Below, piece by piece: positions 1 to 9,739 of a stretch of DNA of 54,700 bases. The DNA is from Jatrophihabitans sp. (GTDB taxonomy: Bacteria; Actinomycetota; Actinomycetes; Mycobacteriales; Jatrophihabitantaceae), in contig DASVQQ010000021.1 in assembly GCA_036389035.1 (NCBI GenBank), positions 1-54,700 on the forward strand, read 5' to 3'. The notes below the pieces were generated by a model, which was not told the DNA's origin, searched no databases, and saw only the letters and a list, made by a program, of their open reading frames with translations. Made by a program: the position numbers and the translations under genes. Numbering within the stretch: position 1 is the first letter of the stretch; the number at the start of each line of letters is the position of its first letter.

Positions 1-153
1 CCCGCAGCACAGCCTGACCCGCAGCACAGCCTGACCCGCAGCACAGCCTGACCCGCAGCACAGCCTGACCCGCAGCACAGCCTGACCCGCAGCACAGCCT
101 GACCCGCAGCACAGCCTGACCCGCAGCACAGCCTGACCCGCAGCACGGCCTGA
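1..153. repeat. Minisatellite, nine copies of a 17-bp unit
   Basis: Nine head-to-tail copies of CCCGCAGCACAGCCTGA. The first eight are identical; the ninth (137-153) has one A-to-G change. Because 17 is not a multiple of 3, the TGA in each unit falls in all three plus frames, so the array cannot be coded on the plus strand. It lies just upstream of treZ and runs off the left edge, so the true copy number is unknown. It may have grown from the 3' end of an upstream gene, as other arrays in this window appear to have done. Confidence 0.97.
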
Positions 154-200
154 ACAGACAGGTGAAAGCATCGAGGCAAGAACGCGAGGCGAAGACGAGG

Positions 201-2039
201 ATGCAACCCGCAGTGTGGGCTCCGTCGGCGACCCAGGTCCGGGCGGTCATCGGCGTCGAGGGCGACCGGATCGAGGAGCTGGCGCCGGACCCGGCCCGGC
301 CGGGCTGGTGGCAGCTGGACGCCGAACTGGTGCCAGGCACCCGGTACGGCTACCTGCTCGACGACGAGGACACCCCGGTGCCCGACCCGCGCTCGCAGCG
401 GCTGCCCGACGGCGTGCACGGCCTGAGCGAGGTCTATGACGAGACCGCCCATCACTGGCAGGACGGCGCCTGGACCGGCCGTCAACTGCCCGGAGCGGTG
501 ATCTACGAGCTGCACATCGGCACCTTCACCAAGGGCGCCACCCTGGACTCGGCGATCCAGCGGCTGGACCACCTGGTGGATCTGGGGATCACCCATGTCG
601 AGCTGTTGCCGCTGAACGCGTTCAACGGCGTCTGGAACTGGGGCTACGACGGGGTCGCCTGGTACGCCGTGCACGAGGCCTACGGCGGCCCGGACGCGCT
701 CAAGCGGTTCGTCGACGCCTGCCACCGGCACGGGCTGGCGGTCATCCTGGACGTGGTCTACAACCACCTCGGCCCCAGCGGCAACTACCTGCCCAAGTTC
801 GGGCCCTACCTCAAGAGCGGGCGCAACACCTGGGGCGACCTGGTGAACCTGGACGGTCCGGGCAGCGAGGAGGTCCGCCGCTACATCCTGGACAACGCGC
901 TGCGGTGGTTGCGCGACTTCCACATCGACGGCCTGCGGCTGGACGCGGTGCACGCCCTGGTCGACTCGTCCGAGACCCACCTGCTCAAGCAGCTGGGCAT
1001 CGAGGTGGCCGAACTGAGCGCCCAGCTCGACCGCCCGCTGCCCCTGATCGCCGAGTCCGACCTCAACGACGCGATGCTGATCACCCCGCGCGAGGAGCCC
1101 GGCGGTTCGGAGGAGCACGGCGGTTCGGAGGAGCACGGCGGTTCGGATGAGCCCGGTGGTTCGGAGGAGCACGGCGGTTACGGGCTGGACGCCCAGTGGG
1201 ACGACGACGTCCATCACGTCCTGCACGCGATGCTCTCCGGCGAGCGGCACGGCTATTACGCCGACTTCGGCTCGCTGCCCAGCCTTGCCAAGGTGTTCAC
1301 CCGGGCGTTCTTCCACGACGGCACCTACTCCTCCTTCCGGGGCCGCAACCACGGCAAGCCGGTGGACACCGAACGCGTCCCCGGCTGGCGGTTCGTGGTC
1401 TTCATGCAGGACCACGACCAGGTCGGCAACCGGGCGGCCGGTGACCGGCTCCCCGAGATCACCACGCCGGGCCTGCTCAAGGTCGGCGCGGTGCTGCTGC
1501 TCAGCTCGCCGTTCACCCCGATGCTCTGGATGGGTGAGGAGTGGGCGGCCAGCACCCGGTGGCCGTTCTTCACCTCGCACCCGCAACCCGAGCTGGGCCA
1601 GGCGGTCAGCGAGGGCCGGCTGGCCGAGTTCGCCGACCACGGCTGGGACGTCTCGGCCATGGTCGACCCGCAGGACCCGGCCGCCTACCACGACTCGGTG
1701 CTGAACTGGGAAGAGGCCGAGACCGGCGAGCACGCCGAGATGCTCGAGCTGTACCGCACCCTCATCCGGCTGCGGCGCGAGGAGCCCAGCCTGGCCGAGC
1801 CCTGGCTCACGTCGGTCAAGGTGGACTACGACGAGGGCCACAACTGGGTGGTGGTGCATCGCGGCCCGCTGCGGGTGGTGGCCAACCTGGCCAGCCAGCA
1901 GCAGAGCGTGCCGGTGCCCGGGGCCAGCGAGATAATCTTCGCCACCGACGCCGCCAACCTGGTTCCCGACACCGCGGATCCGGCGGCCGGTGGCCTGCGG
2001 CTGGCTCCGGAATCAGCGGCTATCGTCCGGGTCGGCTGA
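201..2039 (+). CDS. treZ: Malto-oligosyltrehalose trehalohydrolase TreZ
   Basis: A cytoplasmic GH13 enzyme of about 612 aa that releases trehalose from maltooligosyl-trehalose, the second step of the TreY-TreZ route. Conserved GH13 blocks are visible in order: DVVYNH near residue 185, GLRLDAVHAL (nucleophile Asp) near 244, AESDLND (acid/base Glu) near 284, and MQDHDQVGN near 402. I chose the ATG at 201 over a GTG at 162 because the conserved N-terminal beta domain begins there and GAGG lies 11 bases upstream. A five-copy 18-bp in-frame repeat adds a Glu/Gly/Ser/His-rich insert after ITPRE, close to the catalytic Glu strand. The partner treY is expected upstream, outside the window. Family assignment is firm; the effect of the insert is unknown. 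Confidence 0.93.
   Translation: MQPAVWAPSATQVRAVIGVEGDRIEELAPDPARPGWWQLDAELVPGTRYGYLLDDEDTPVPDPRSQRLPDGVHGLSEVYDETAHHWQDGAWTGRQLPGAVIYELHIGTFTKGATLDSAIQRLDHLVDLGITHVELLPLNAFNGVWNWGYDGVAWYAVHEAYGGPDALKRFVDACHRHGLAVILDVVYNHLGPSGNYLPKFGPYLKSGRNTWGDLVNLDGPGSEEVRRYILDNALRWLRDFHIDGLRLDAVHALVDSSETHLLKQLGIEVAELSAQLDRPLPLIAESDLNDAMLITPREEPGGSEEHGGSEEHGGSDEPGGSEEHGGYGLDAQWDDDVHHVLHAMLSGERHGYYADFGSLPSLAKVFTRAFFHDGTYSSFRGRNHGKPVDTERVPGWRFVVFMQDHDQVGNRAAGDRLPEITTPGLLKVGAVLLLSSPFTPMLWMGEEWAASTRWPFFTSHPQPELGQAVSEGRLAEFADHGWDVSAMVDPQDPAAYHDSVLNWEEAETGEHAEMLELYRTLIRLRREEPSLAEPWLTSVKVDYDEGHNWVVVHRGPLRVVANLASQQQSVPVPGASEIIFATDAANLVPDTADPAAGGLRLAPESAAIVRVG
1092..1181 (+). repeat. In-frame 18-bp coding repeat in treZ
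   Basis: Five copies of an 18-bp unit (GAGGAGCACGGCGGTTCG and close variants) encode EEPGGS, EEHGGS, EEHGGS, DEPGGS, EEHGGY. The last copy merges into the conserved GGYGLDAQW segment. The unit appears to have expanded from a short native Glu-x-Gly-Gly-Tyr stretch. Confidence 0.93.
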
Positions 2040-2132
2040 GTCGTCGCGGAGCCCGGTCGACCGGCCCGGGTGTGCCCGGCGTGAGCGCTTACAGCACGTG
2101 GCAGACTCGGTTCACAGGCTGAGGGGAGCCAG

Positions 2133-2154
2133 GCCGCACACAGCGTGCGGCTTT
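2133..2154 (+). terminator. Hairpin between treZ and treS
   Basis: GCCGCAC (2133-2139), a 5-base loop and GTGCGGC (2145-2151) form a perfect 7-bp stem followed by TTT. It could end treZ transcription or attenuate readthrough into treS, which starts 35 bases later. Confidence 0.5.
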
Positions 2155-2188
2155 GTCAGCGGTAGGTCAATCGTGAGGAGCGTCGGCA

Positions 2189-4006
2189 TTGGAAACCGAA
2201 CTGAACCATCCCGTCTCCGACGTGCCTGATCCCGAATGGTTCAAGCGCGCGGTGTTCTACGAAGTCCTCGTCAGGGGCTTCGCTGACTCCAACGGCGATG
2301 GCACCGGCGACCTCAAGGGCCTGACCGGCAAGCTCGACTACCTGCAGTGGCTCGGGGTGGACTGCCTCTGGCTGCCCCCGTTCTTCCCCTCACCGCTACG
2401 CGACGGCGGCTACGACGTCGCCGACTACACCGACGTGCTGCCCGAGTTCGGAACCATCGAGGACTTCCGGGACTTCCTCAACGCCGCTCACGACCGCGGC
2501 ATCCGGGTGATCATCGACTTCGTCATGAACCACACCTCCGACCAGCATCCGTGGTTCCAGGAGTCGCGCAAGGATCCCGAGGGCCCGTACGGCGACTTCT
2601 ACGTCTGGGCCGACGACGACACCCGCTACCCCGAGGCCCGGGTCATCTTCGTCGACACCGAGCCGTCGAACTGGACGTTCGACCCGGTGCGCAAGCAGTA
2701 CTTCTGGCACCGGTTCTTCTCCCACCAGCCGGACCTGAACTTCGACAACCCCGCGGTGGTCGAGGCGATCATGGACGCGCTGCGGTTCTGGCTCGACCTG
2801 GGCATCGACGGCTTCCGGCTCGACGCGGTGCCCTACCTGTTCGTCCGGGACGGCACCAACGGCGAGAACCTGCCCGAGACCCACCAGGTCCTCAAGCAGA
2901 TCCGCAAGGAGGTCGACGCCAACTACCCCGACCGGGTGCTGCTGTGCGAGGCCAACCAGTGGCCCAACGACGTGGTGGAGTACTTCGGCGACTACTCGGT
3001 CGGCGGCGACGAGTGCCACATGGCCTTCCACTTCCCGGTGATGCCGCGGATCTTCATGGCGGTCCGCCGCGAGAACCGGTACCCGATCTCGGAGATCCTG
3101 GCCCAGACCCCGCCGATCCCGGACAAGTGCCAGTGGGGGATCTTTCTGCGCAACCACGACGAGCTGACCCTGGAGATGGTCACCGACGAGGAACGCGACT
3201 ACATGTGGAGCGAGTACGCCCAGGACCCGCGGATGAAGGCCAACATCGGGATCCGGCGGCGGCTCGCGCCGCTGCTGGACAACGACCTCAACCGGATCGA
3301 GCTGTTCACCGCGCTGCTGCTGTCGCTGCCCGGCTCGCCGGTGCTGTACTACGGCGACGAGATCGGGATGGGCGACAACATCTGGCTCGGTGACCGCGAC
3401 GGCGTCCGGACCCCGATGCAGTGGACGCCCGACCGCAACGCCGGCTTCTCCAGTTGCGACCCGGGACGGCTATACCTGCCGGTCAACCTCGACTCGATCT
3501 ATGGCTACCAGGTCACCAACGTCGAGTCCCAGACCCGCAACACCTCCTCGCTGCTGCACTGGACCCGGCGGATGATCGGCCTGCGCAAGGCCAATCCGGC
3601 CTTCGGCCTCGGCACCTTCACCGACCTGGGCGGGTCCAACCCGTGCGTGCTGTCCTTCGTCCGGGCCTTCGGCGACGACGTGGTGCTGTGCGTGAACAAC
3701 CTGTCCCGGTTCCCGCAGGCGGTCGAGCTGGACCTGCGGGCCTGGCAGGGCTCCGAGCCGATCGAGATGACCGGCGGCAGCCACTTCCCGGCGATCGGCG
3801 AGTTGCCCTACCTGCTGACGGTGGCCGGCCACGGCTTCTACTGGCTGCGCATTCCGGTGCACCAGCTGCCCGGCGGCAGCGGCCTGCCGGCGGCTGCCGG
3901 AGTGCTGGACTGGCCCCAGGAAGGCGTGGAGCGGGCCCGCCGGGAGTGGGAGCAGCACGGCGACGCCAGATCGGGCGGCTCGGGCGAGAGAGGGGATGAC
4001 CGATGA
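2189..4006 (+). CDS. treS: Trehalose synthase / maltose glucosyltransferase TreS
   Basis: A 605-aa GH13 enzyme that interconverts maltose and trehalose. In the GlgE route it makes maltose from trehalose for maltokinase. The N-terminal signature [20 protein letters not shown] is typical. GH13 motifs follow: [10 protein letters not shown] near 113, GFRLDAVPY (nucleophile) near 208, CEANQWP near 252 and RNHDE near 321. The start is TTG at 2189, supported by GTGAGGAG eight bases upstream. The protein is not fused to maltokinase, unlike in some actinobacteria. Its stop overlaps the next start as ATGA, so translational coupling to mak is likely. Confidence 0.95.
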   Translation: METELNHPVSDVPDPEWFKRAVFYEVLVRGFADSNGDGTGDLKGLTGKLDYLQWLGVDCLWLPPFFPSPLRDGGYDVADYTDVLPEFGTIEDFRDFLNAAHDRGIRVIIDFVMNHTSDQHPWFQESRKDPEGPYGDFYVWADDDTRYPEARVIFVDTEPSNWTFDPVRKQYFWHRFFSHQPDLNFDNPAVVEAIMDALRFWLDLGIDGFRLDAVPYLFVRDGTNGENLPETHQVLKQIRKEVDANYPDRVLLCEANQWPNDVVEYFGDYSVGGDECHMAFHFPVMPRIFMAVRRENRYPISEILAQTPPIPDKCQWGIFLRNHDELTLEMVTDEERDYMWSEYAQDPRMKANIGIRRRLAPLLDNDLNRIELFTALLLSLPGSPVLYYGDEIGMGDNIWLGDRDGVRTPMQWTPDRNAGFSSCDPGRLYLPVNLDSIYGYQVTNVESQTRNTSSLLHWTRRMIGLRKANPAFGLGTFTDLGGSNPCVLSFVRAFGDDVVLCVNNLSRFPQAVELDLRAWQGSEPIEMTGGSHFPAIGELPYLLTVAGHGFYWLRIPVHQLPGGSGLPAAAGVLDWPQEGVERARREWEQHGDARSGGSGERGDDR

Positions 4007-5382
4007 GGGTCGAGACCACCGAGGTGAGCCGGGTGTTGCGGGACTGGCTGACCCACCAGCGCTGGTTCGCGGGCAAGTCCCGGGAGTCGACGGTGCAGGC
4101 CCGGCTGCTGGCCACCCTGGCCGATCAGCCGCACCTGGTGCAGATCTGGCTGGCCGACGTCAGTTACGCCCAGGGCGTCGAGCATTACCAGGTGCCGCTG
4201 GTGCTGCGCACCGAGGCGGCCGAGCAGCTGAGCCATGCCTTCGTCGGCTCGGTCCCCGACGCCGACGGCGGGCGGCCCATCGAGCTCTACGACGCCCTGC
4301 ACGACAAGGAGGTCACCGGGCTGTGGTTGCGGGCGATGGCCCAGCAGAGCACGGTGGACGGGGTGAGTTTCGTCCGGGTGGTCGAGCCCGAGGAGATCCC
4401 GGTTAGCGAGTGGAGCCTGGCGCTGAGCGCCGAGCAGTCCAACACCTCGCTGGTCTTCGGCGATGTGGCCATCATGAAGGTGTTCCGGCGGCTGGAAGCC
4501 GGCTTGAACCCCGACATCGAGATCCACGCCGCACTGGGCGAGCTGGGCGGCCGGCACGTGGCCAAGCTGATGGGCTACGTCACCGCCGAGCTGGACTCCG
4601 AGACCTGGAGCCTGGCGATGCTGCAGGAGTTCATGACGACGGCTTCGGACGGCTGGCAGCTGGCCACCAGCAGCGTCCGCGATCTGATGGCCGAGGCCGA
4701 CCTGCACGCCGAGGAGGCGGGCGGTGACTTCGCCGCCGAGGCGAACCGGCTCGGGATCTCGACCGCCGAGGTGCACGCCGACCTGGCCGCCGCGTTCGGC
4801 ATCACCGAGTTGGACCAGGCAGAGCTGGCCGACCGGGCGGCCGCCATGAACGCCCGGCTGATCGCGGCGCTGTCGGAGGTGCCGGAGCTGGCCGAGGTCG
4901 CCGACGGCCTGCGGCAGGCCTACGCCGAGTTCGCCGAGCTGCCCGGCAAGGTGCTGGCCCAACGGGTGCACGGCGACCTGCACCTCGGACAGGTGCTGCG
5001 GACCGCCTACCGCTGGGTGATCCTGGACTTCGAGGGCGAGCCGGCCAAGGCCATCAGTGACCGGCAGGCCCCCGACTCCCCCATCCGCGACGTCGCCGGC
5101 ATGCTGCGCAGCTTCGACTACGCGGCCCGGCACCAGCTGATCGACATGGGCAGCACGCCGCAGTCGGAGTTCCGCGCCGCCGAGTGGGCTGAGCGCAACC
5201 GCGCCGCGTTCTGCGCCGGCTACGCCCAGGCCGGCGGCCAGGACCCGCAGGAAGCGGCCGTGCTGCTGCGCGCCTTCGAAGCCGACAAGGCCGTCTACGA
5301 GTCGGTGTACGAGGCCCGCAACCGCCCGAACTGGCTGCCCATCCCCCTGGCGTCCCTGCACCGATTGGCAGGCAAGGCATGA
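4003..5382 (+). CDS. mak: Maltokinase (Mak/Pep2)
   Basis: A 459-aa kinase predicted to phosphorylate maltose to alpha-maltose-1-phosphate, the GlgE substrate. The N-terminal QRWFAGKSR motif is typical of maltokinases. The kinase-like active site is visible as [10 protein letters not shown] near 323 and ILDFEGEP near 340, followed by [13 protein letters not shown]. It overlaps treS by four bases at its start and glgB by four bases at its end, so the three genes form one operon. glgE itself is not in the window. Confidence 0.94.
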   Translation: MRVETTEVSRVLRDWLTHQRWFAGKSRESTVQARLLATLADQPHLVQIWLADVSYAQGVEHYQVPLVLRTEAAEQLSHAFVGSVPDADGGRPIELYDALHDKEVTGLWLRAMAQQSTVDGVSFVRVVEPEEIPVSEWSLALSAEQSNTSLVFGDVAIMKVFRRLEAGLNPDIEIHAALGELGGRHVAKLMGYVTAELDSETWSLAMLQEFMTTASDGWQLATSSVRDLMAEADLHAEEAGGDFAAEANRLGISTAEVHADLAAAFGITELDQAELADRAAAMNARLIAALSEVPELAEVADGLRQAYAEFAELPGKVLAQRVHGDLHLGQVLRTAYRWVILDFEGEPAKAISDRQAPDSPIRDVAGMLRSFDYAARHQLIDMGSTPQSEFRAAEWAERNRAAFCAGYAQAGGQDPQEAAVLLRAFEADKAVYESVYEARNRPNWLPIPLASLHRLAGKA

Positions 5383-8216
5383 GCAAGAGGCAGAACCCCG
5401 CCGGCGGAGCCAAGAAGCCCGGGGCCTCGCCCGGGTCCGGCGCGGGGCCGAAACCGCCTCCCGCCACCGGCATCCCGCCCACCGCCGAGATCCCGCCCGC
5501 CGCCGCTGAGACGGCAGCCGCCGCCCAGGCGCCAGCCGCTGAGATCCCTCCCGCCGAGGCGCCAGCCGCCGAGATCCCGGCCGCCGAGGCGCCGGCCGCC
5601 GAGATCCCGACCGTCACCGGGCCGGCGACCACCGACATCTCCACCCCGCCGCAGCGGCCGGTCCCGAGCCCGAGCCCGGCCCAGACCCAGGGCACCGCGC
5701 CGGCGCCCGAGGAGCGGCCGGCCCCGGAGCCCAGCCAGCACGACCTGGAGCGGGTCGCCACCGGTACCCACTCCGGCCCGCATTCGGTCCTCGGCGCACA
5801 CCCGGCCGGCTCGGGCAAGACCGCCATCCGCACCCTGCGCCCGGAGGCCAGCGCGGTCAGCGCGGTCATCAAGGGCGAGCGCTACCCGCTGGAGCAGCTG
5901 CATCCCGGCGGGGTCTTCGGCGCGGTGCTCGACGTCAGCCCGACCGACTACCGGCTCGAGGTCAGCTACGGCGACCAGAAGATCATCGTCGATGACCCGT
6001 ACCGGTGGCTGCCCACGCTGGGCGAGCTGGACCTGCACCTGCTCGGCGAGGGCCGTCACGAGCAGCTGTGGGACGTCCTGGGCGCGCATGTGCGCAGCTA
6101 CGACACGCCGTCCGGCCAGGTCACCGGCACCTCGTTCGCGGTCTGGGCGCCCAACGCGCGGGCCGTCCGGGTGGTCGGTGACTTCGACTACTGGTCGGGC
6201 CGGGCGTTCCCGATGCGCTCGATGGGCGGCCCCGGCATCTGGGAGCTGTTCGTGCCCGGGGTGGGCGACGGCTGCCGCTACAAGTTCCAGATCCTCGGCG
6301 CCGACGGCGAGTGGCGCGACAAGGCCGACCCGATGGCCTTTGCCACCGAGGTGCCACCGGCCACCGCCTCGGTGGTGTTCACCTCCTCCTACGTCTGGGG
6401 TGACAGCGACTGGCTGGCGGCCCGCGCGCAGACCGCCTGGCACGCCGCCCCGATGTCGATCTACGAGGTGCACCTGGGCTCGTGGCGGCTGGGGCTGAGC
6501 TATCGCGAGCTGGCCGAGCAACTGGTCGACTACGTCCGCGACACCGGCTTCACCCACGTCGAACTGCTGCCGGTGGCCGAGCACCCGTACGGCGGCTCGT
6601 GGGGTTACCAGGTCTCCTCCTACTTCGCCCCGACCTCTCGGTTCGGCAATCCGGACGACTTCCGCTACCTGGTCGACGCGCTGCACCAGGCCGGCATCGG
6701 CGTCATCGTGGACTGGGTGCCGGCGCACTTTCCGAAGGACTCGTTCGCGCTGGCCCGCTTCGACGGCACCCCGCTCTACGAGCACGCCGACCCGCGCCGG
6801 GGCGAGCAGCCGGACTGGGGCACCTACGTCTTCAACTTCGGGCGCAGCCAGGTCCGCAACTTCCTGGTCGCCAATGCCCTGTACTGGCTGGAGGAATACC
6901 ACATCGACGGCCTGCGGGTGGACGCCGTGGCCTCGATGCTCTACCTGGACTACTCGCGCAAGGCCGGCGAGTGGCTGCCCAACATCCACGGCGGACGCGA
7001 GAACCTGGAGGCGGTCGCCTTCCTGCAGGAGATGAACGCCACCGTCTACAAGCGGGTGCCCGGCGTGATCACCGTCGCCGAGGAGTCGACGTCCTGGCCG
7101 GGCGTGACCCGCCCGACCCACCTGGGCGGTCTCGGTTTCGGCTTCAAGTGGAACATGGGCTGGATGCACGACACGCTCGGCTACATCGAGCACCAGCCGA
7201 TCCACCGGCAGTTCCACCACCACGAGATGACGTTCTCGATGGTCTATGCCTACTCGGAGAACTACGTGCTGCCGTTCAGCCACGACGAGGTGGTGCATGG
7301 CAAGGGCTCGCTGCTGAACAAGATCCCCGGCGACCGCTGGCAGCAGATGGCGACGCTGCGGGCGCTGTATGCCTTCATGTGGGCCCATCCCGGCAAGCAG
7401 CTGATCTTTCAGGGCTCGGAGTTCGCCCAGGGCGGTGAGTGGAGCGAGGGCCGCACCCTGGACTGGTGGCTGCTCGACGGCGCCGATCATGCCGGCGTGC
7501 GCAGGGTGGTCAGCGATCTGAACCGGCTCTACCGCGGCGAGCGGGCGCTGTGGTCCCAGGACACGCTGCCGCAGGGCTTCGGCTGGATCGACGCCAACGA
7601 CGCCAGCGGCAACGTGTTCTCGTTCCTGCGCTGGGGTGACGACGGCTCGGTGCTGGCGTGCGTGGTCAACTTCTCGGCCACGCCGCACGAGCACTACCGG
7701 CTGGGCCTGCCCCGCGAGGGCCGCTGGGACGAGGTGCTCAACACCGACGCCGAGATCTACGGCGGCTCCGGGGTGGGCAACCTGGGCGCGGTCACCGCCG
7801 CGGGCGGCAGCTGGCACGGCCAGCCCACCTCGGCGACCGTCCGGGTGCCGCCGCTGGGTGCGATCTGGTTGCGGTACGACGCCGCCACGTCGTTGGCCGG
7901 GGCGGGGCTCGCCGAGGCAGGGGTGGCCGATGTGGCGCAGACCGGCGCGGCGCTGGCCGACGCCGGCCAGGCTGAGCTGGGCCACGCTCCCGCTGGTCAA
8001 CCTGGCACGGCGCAGGCCCGCGCGGCGCAGGCTGACGAAGCGCAGGCTGACACCGCGCAGGCCGACGCGGCGCAGGCTGACACCGCGCAGGCCGACGCGG
8101 CACAGGCCGACGCGGCACAGGCCGACGCGGCGCAGGCCGACGCGGCACAGGCTGACGAAGCCCAGGTCGACGCGGCCCGGATCGCGGACGAGCTGCCCGA
8201 CCTCGATCAGCCCTAG
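5379..8216 (+). CDS. glgB: 1,4-alpha-glucan branching enzyme GlgB with repetitive tails
   Basis: The enzyme forms alpha-1,6 branches in glycogen-like glucan. The CBM48/GH13 core is complete: [17 protein letters not shown] near 250, GLRVDAVAS (nucleophile) near 511, VAEEST (acid/base) near 565 and HDEVVHGKG near 634. At 945 aa it is longer than the usual 700-750. About 120 N-terminal residues are Pro/Ala/Glu-rich with repeated (A/P)AAEIP units, and about 65 C-terminal residues are built from AQADx pentapeptides. Both tails look disordered. The ATG overlaps the mak stop (ATGA). A long opposite-strand frame here is an artefact of GC-rich codons. Confidence 0.95.
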   Translation: MSKRQNPAGGAKKPGASPGSGAGPKPPPATGIPPTAEIPPAAAETAAAAQAPAAEIPPAEAPAAEIPAAEAPAAEIPTVTGPATTDISTPPQRPVPSPSPAQTQGTAPAPEERPAPEPSQHDLERVATGTHSGPHSVLGAHPAGSGKTAIRTLRPEASAVSAVIKGERYPLEQLHPGGVFGAVLDVSPTDYRLEVSYGDQKIIVDDPYRWLPTLGELDLHLLGEGRHEQLWDVLGAHVRSYDTPSGQVTGTSFAVWAPNARAVRVVGDFDYWSGRAFPMRSMGGPGIWELFVPGVGDGCRYKFQILGADGEWRDKADPMAFATEVPPATASVVFTSSYVWGDSDWLAARAQTAWHAAPMSIYEVHLGSWRLGLSYRELAEQLVDYVRDTGFTHVELLPVAEHPYGGSWGYQVSSYFAPTSRFGNPDDFRYLVDALHQAGIGVIVDWVPAHFPKDSFALARFDGTPLYEHADPRRGEQPDWGTYVFNFGRSQVRNFLVANALYWLEEYHIDGLRVDAVASMLYLDYSRKAGEWLPNIHGGRENLEAVAFLQEMNATVYKRVPGVITVAEESTSWPGVTRPTHLGGLGFGFKWNMGWMHDTLGYIEHQPIHRQFHHHEMTFSMVYAYSENYVLPFSHDEVVHGKGSLLNKIPGDRWQQMATLRALYAFMWAHPGKQLIFQGSEFAQGGEWSEGRTLDWWLLDGADHAGVRRVVSDLNRLYRGERALWSQDTLPQGFGWIDANDASGNVFSFLRWGDDGSVLACVVNFSATPHEHYRLGLPREGRWDEVLNTDAEIYGGSGVGNLGAVTAAGGSWHGQPTSATVRVPPLGAIWLRYDAATSLAGAGLAEAGVADVAQTGAALADAGQAELGHAPAGQPGTAQARAAQADEAQADTAQADAAQADTAQADAAQADAAQADAAQADAAQADEAQVDAARIADELPDLDQP
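8025..8174 (+). repeat. 15-bp coding repeat at glgB 3' end
   Basis: Ten consecutive 15-bp units encode [15 protein letters not shown] and variants, ending with AQVDA. Some units are identical at DNA level, indicating recent slippage. The array lies within the last 65 codons, outside the catalytic fold. Confidence 0.93.
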
Positions 8217-8296
8217 GAGCCGCTGCACGCGCGCTCACTCACGACTGGGCCGCACACCCGGCGCTCAGATCCGGCGGCTTCGATAGTCCGAATTGC

Positions 8297-8337
8297 TTGA
8301 CCTCGCGCCGAATACCGAGTATGCATACTCAGTATTC
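8297..8337 (+). promoter_or_regulatory. padR promoter with palindromic operator
   Basis: A 28-bp near-perfect palindrome spans 8310-8337. Half-sites GAATAC and GTATTC flank the perfect 14-bp core GAGTATGCATACTC (8317-8330); only one of 14 pairs fails. TTGACC at 8297-8302 and TATGCA at 8320-8325 have 17-bp spacing, so the operator covers the -10 region. PadR regulators commonly bind such ATAC/GTAT dyads and repress their own operon. The link to this PadR is inference. Confidence 0.75.
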
Positions 8338-8355
8338 ATCCCCTGAGGAGACGCC

Positions 8356-8934
8356 ATGTCGGTCAAGCACGCGCTGCTCACCCTGCTGGACCGCGCTCCC
8401 ATGCACGGCTACCAACTGCGCGCCGAGTTCGAGGCCTCCACCGGGGCGACCTGGCCGCTGAACATCGGCCAGGTGTACTCGACGCTGGCCAGGCTGGAAC
8501 GCGACGGTCTGGTGACCCCGATCGAGGGCGGTGACGAGTCACAGCGGCTGTACGCGATCACCGAGGCCGGCCACGCCGAGGTGGCGAACTGGTTCAGCAC
8601 CCCGGTGGCCGGTGAGCCGGCCCGCAACGAGGTGGCCATCAAGCTGGCCTTTGCCGCCGGCACGGCCGGACTCGACGTCGCCGAGGTGGTGCAGATCCAG
8701 CGCCGGGCCACCATCAAGGCGCTGCAGGACTACACCCGGGCCAGGGAACGGGCCGGGGCGGACCTGGCCTGGCAACTGGTCGCAGACTCGCTGATCTTCG
8801 CGGCCGAGGCCGAGATCCGCTGGCTCGATCACTGCGAGACCAGGCTGGCTCGCGCCGCCCGGACCAGGCCCGAGAACGGCTCGGGCGCACCGGTGGCCGC
8901 TGTGAGCGTCGAGCAGCCGGGCAGCCGTCGATGA
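8356..8934 (+). CDS. PadR-family transcriptional regulator
   Basis: A 192-aa regulator with an N-terminal winged helix (MSVKHALLTLLDRAPMHGYQ, then GQVYSTLARLERDGLV) followed by a helical dimerisation region. The Tyr-x-Leu-Arg and VYSTLARLE blocks are diagnostic of PadR. GAGGAG lies seven bases before the ATG. It is the first gene of a probable three-gene operon with an ABC exporter that starts 10 bases downstream. This suggests it represses the exporter until a ligand, probably a lipophilic or antibiotic-like compound, is bound. The ligand cannot be read from sequence. Confidence 0.92.
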   Translation: MSVKHALLTLLDRAPMHGYQLRAEFEASTGATWPLNIGQVYSTLARLERDGLVTPIEGGDESQRLYAITEAGHAEVANWFSTPVAGEPARNEVAIKLAFAAGTAGLDVAEVVQIQRRATIKALQDYTRARERAGADLAWQLVADSLIFAAEAEIRWLDHCETRLARAARTRPENGSGAPVAAVSVEQPGSRR

Positions 8935-8958
8935 GCGGCCGGCGATGAGCGGCCGGCG
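8931..8958. repeat. Exact 14-bp duplication over the padR stop
   Basis: ATGAGCGGCCGGCG occurs twice back to back (8931-8944, 8945-8958). The first copy contains the padR TGA; the second supplies the ATG of the ABC ATPase. The ATPase start may therefore have been created by duplication across the stop codon. Confidence 0.9.
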
Positions 8959-9739
8959 CAAGCGGCGCGACCAGGCCGGACCGCCGGTGGCCACCTTCGA
9001 TGAGATCGGCTCCGCCAGCACCGCGGTGCTGGCGCTGCGCGAGGTGACCCGCACCTACGGCAGCGAAGAACTGGCGGTGCACGCCCTGGGCGGGATCACC
9101 CTCAGCGTCGCCGCCGGTGAACTGGTGGCGATCATGGGGCCCTCCGGCTCGGGCAAGTCCAGCCTGCTCGCCATCGCCGGCGGCCTGGACCGGCCCGGTT
9201 CCGGCGACGTCCTGCTCAGCGGCGAGAGCCTGCTGAACATGAGCCCGCGGCAACTGGCCGCACTGCGCCGCCGGTCGATCGGCTACGTCTTCCAGCGGCT
9301 GAACCTGATCCCGTCGCTGACCGCCGCCGAGAACGTCATGCTGCCTCGCGAGCTCGACGGGGTTCCGACCCGGCAGGCTCGCGCCGAGGCGGATGCGGCG
9401 CTGGACGAGGTGGGCCTGGCCGGGCTGGCCGACCGGTTTCCCGACGAGCTGTCGGGCGGCCAGCAGCAACGGGTTGCCATCGTCCGGGCGCTGATCGGCG
9501 ACCGGAAGCTGATCCTGGCCGACGAGCCCACCGGGGCGCTGGACTCCCAGACCGGCGAGGACGTGCTGCGGTTGTTGCGGGCCCGCTGCGACGCCGGCGC
9601 GACCGGCCTGCTGGTGACCCACGACGCCCGGCATGCCGGCTGGGCCGACCGGGTGGTGTTCCTGCGCGACGGCGTGGTGATCGATCAGACCGAGCCCTCT
9701 CCCGACTCGGACTCGCTGCTCAGTCAGACCGGTCGATGA
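8945..9739 (+). CDS. ABC transporter ATP-binding protein (MacB/LolD type)
   Basis: A 264-aa nucleotide-binding subunit. Visible motifs are Walker A GPSGSGKSS near residue 65, the Q-loop in YVFQRLNLIPSL, the signature LSGGQQQR near 169, Walker B LILADEPTGALD near 188, and the switch His in LVTHD. The FQRLNLIPSLTAAENV stretch is typical of ATPases that pair with FtsX/MacB permeases. The stop overlaps the permease start as ATGA. With the permease it should form an exporter or mechanotransmission complex at the membrane. About 20 residues at the N-terminus are poorly conserved, so the start is less certain than the body. Confidence 0.94.
   Translation: MSGRRKRRDQAGPPVATFDEIGSASTAVLALREVTRTYGSEELAVHALGGITLSVAAGELVAIMGPSGSGKSSLLAIAGGLDRPGSGDVLLSGESLLNMSPRQLAALRRRSIGYVFQRLNLIPSLTAAENVMLPRELDGVPTRQARAEADAALDEVGLAGLADRFPDELSGGQQQRVAIVRALIGDRKLILADEPTGALDSQTGEDVLRLLRARCDAGATGLLVTHDARHAGWADRVVFLRDGVVIDQTEPSPDSDSLLSQTGR

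Noticed and set aside
1..153. Left-end repeats as a CRISPR array
   Set aside because: Units are directly adjacent with no unique spacers and no cas genes follow.
5295..8228. 977-codon open frame opposite glgB and other long minus-strand frames in 2.4-5.4 kb
   Set aside because: They mirror GC-rich third positions and repeats of treS, mak and glgB, have low-complexity content and no start signals.
8931..8933. ATG at the padR stop as start of the ABC ATPase
   Set aside because: It is out of frame with the ATPase; the second copy of the duplicated 14-mer (8945) is the in-frame start.
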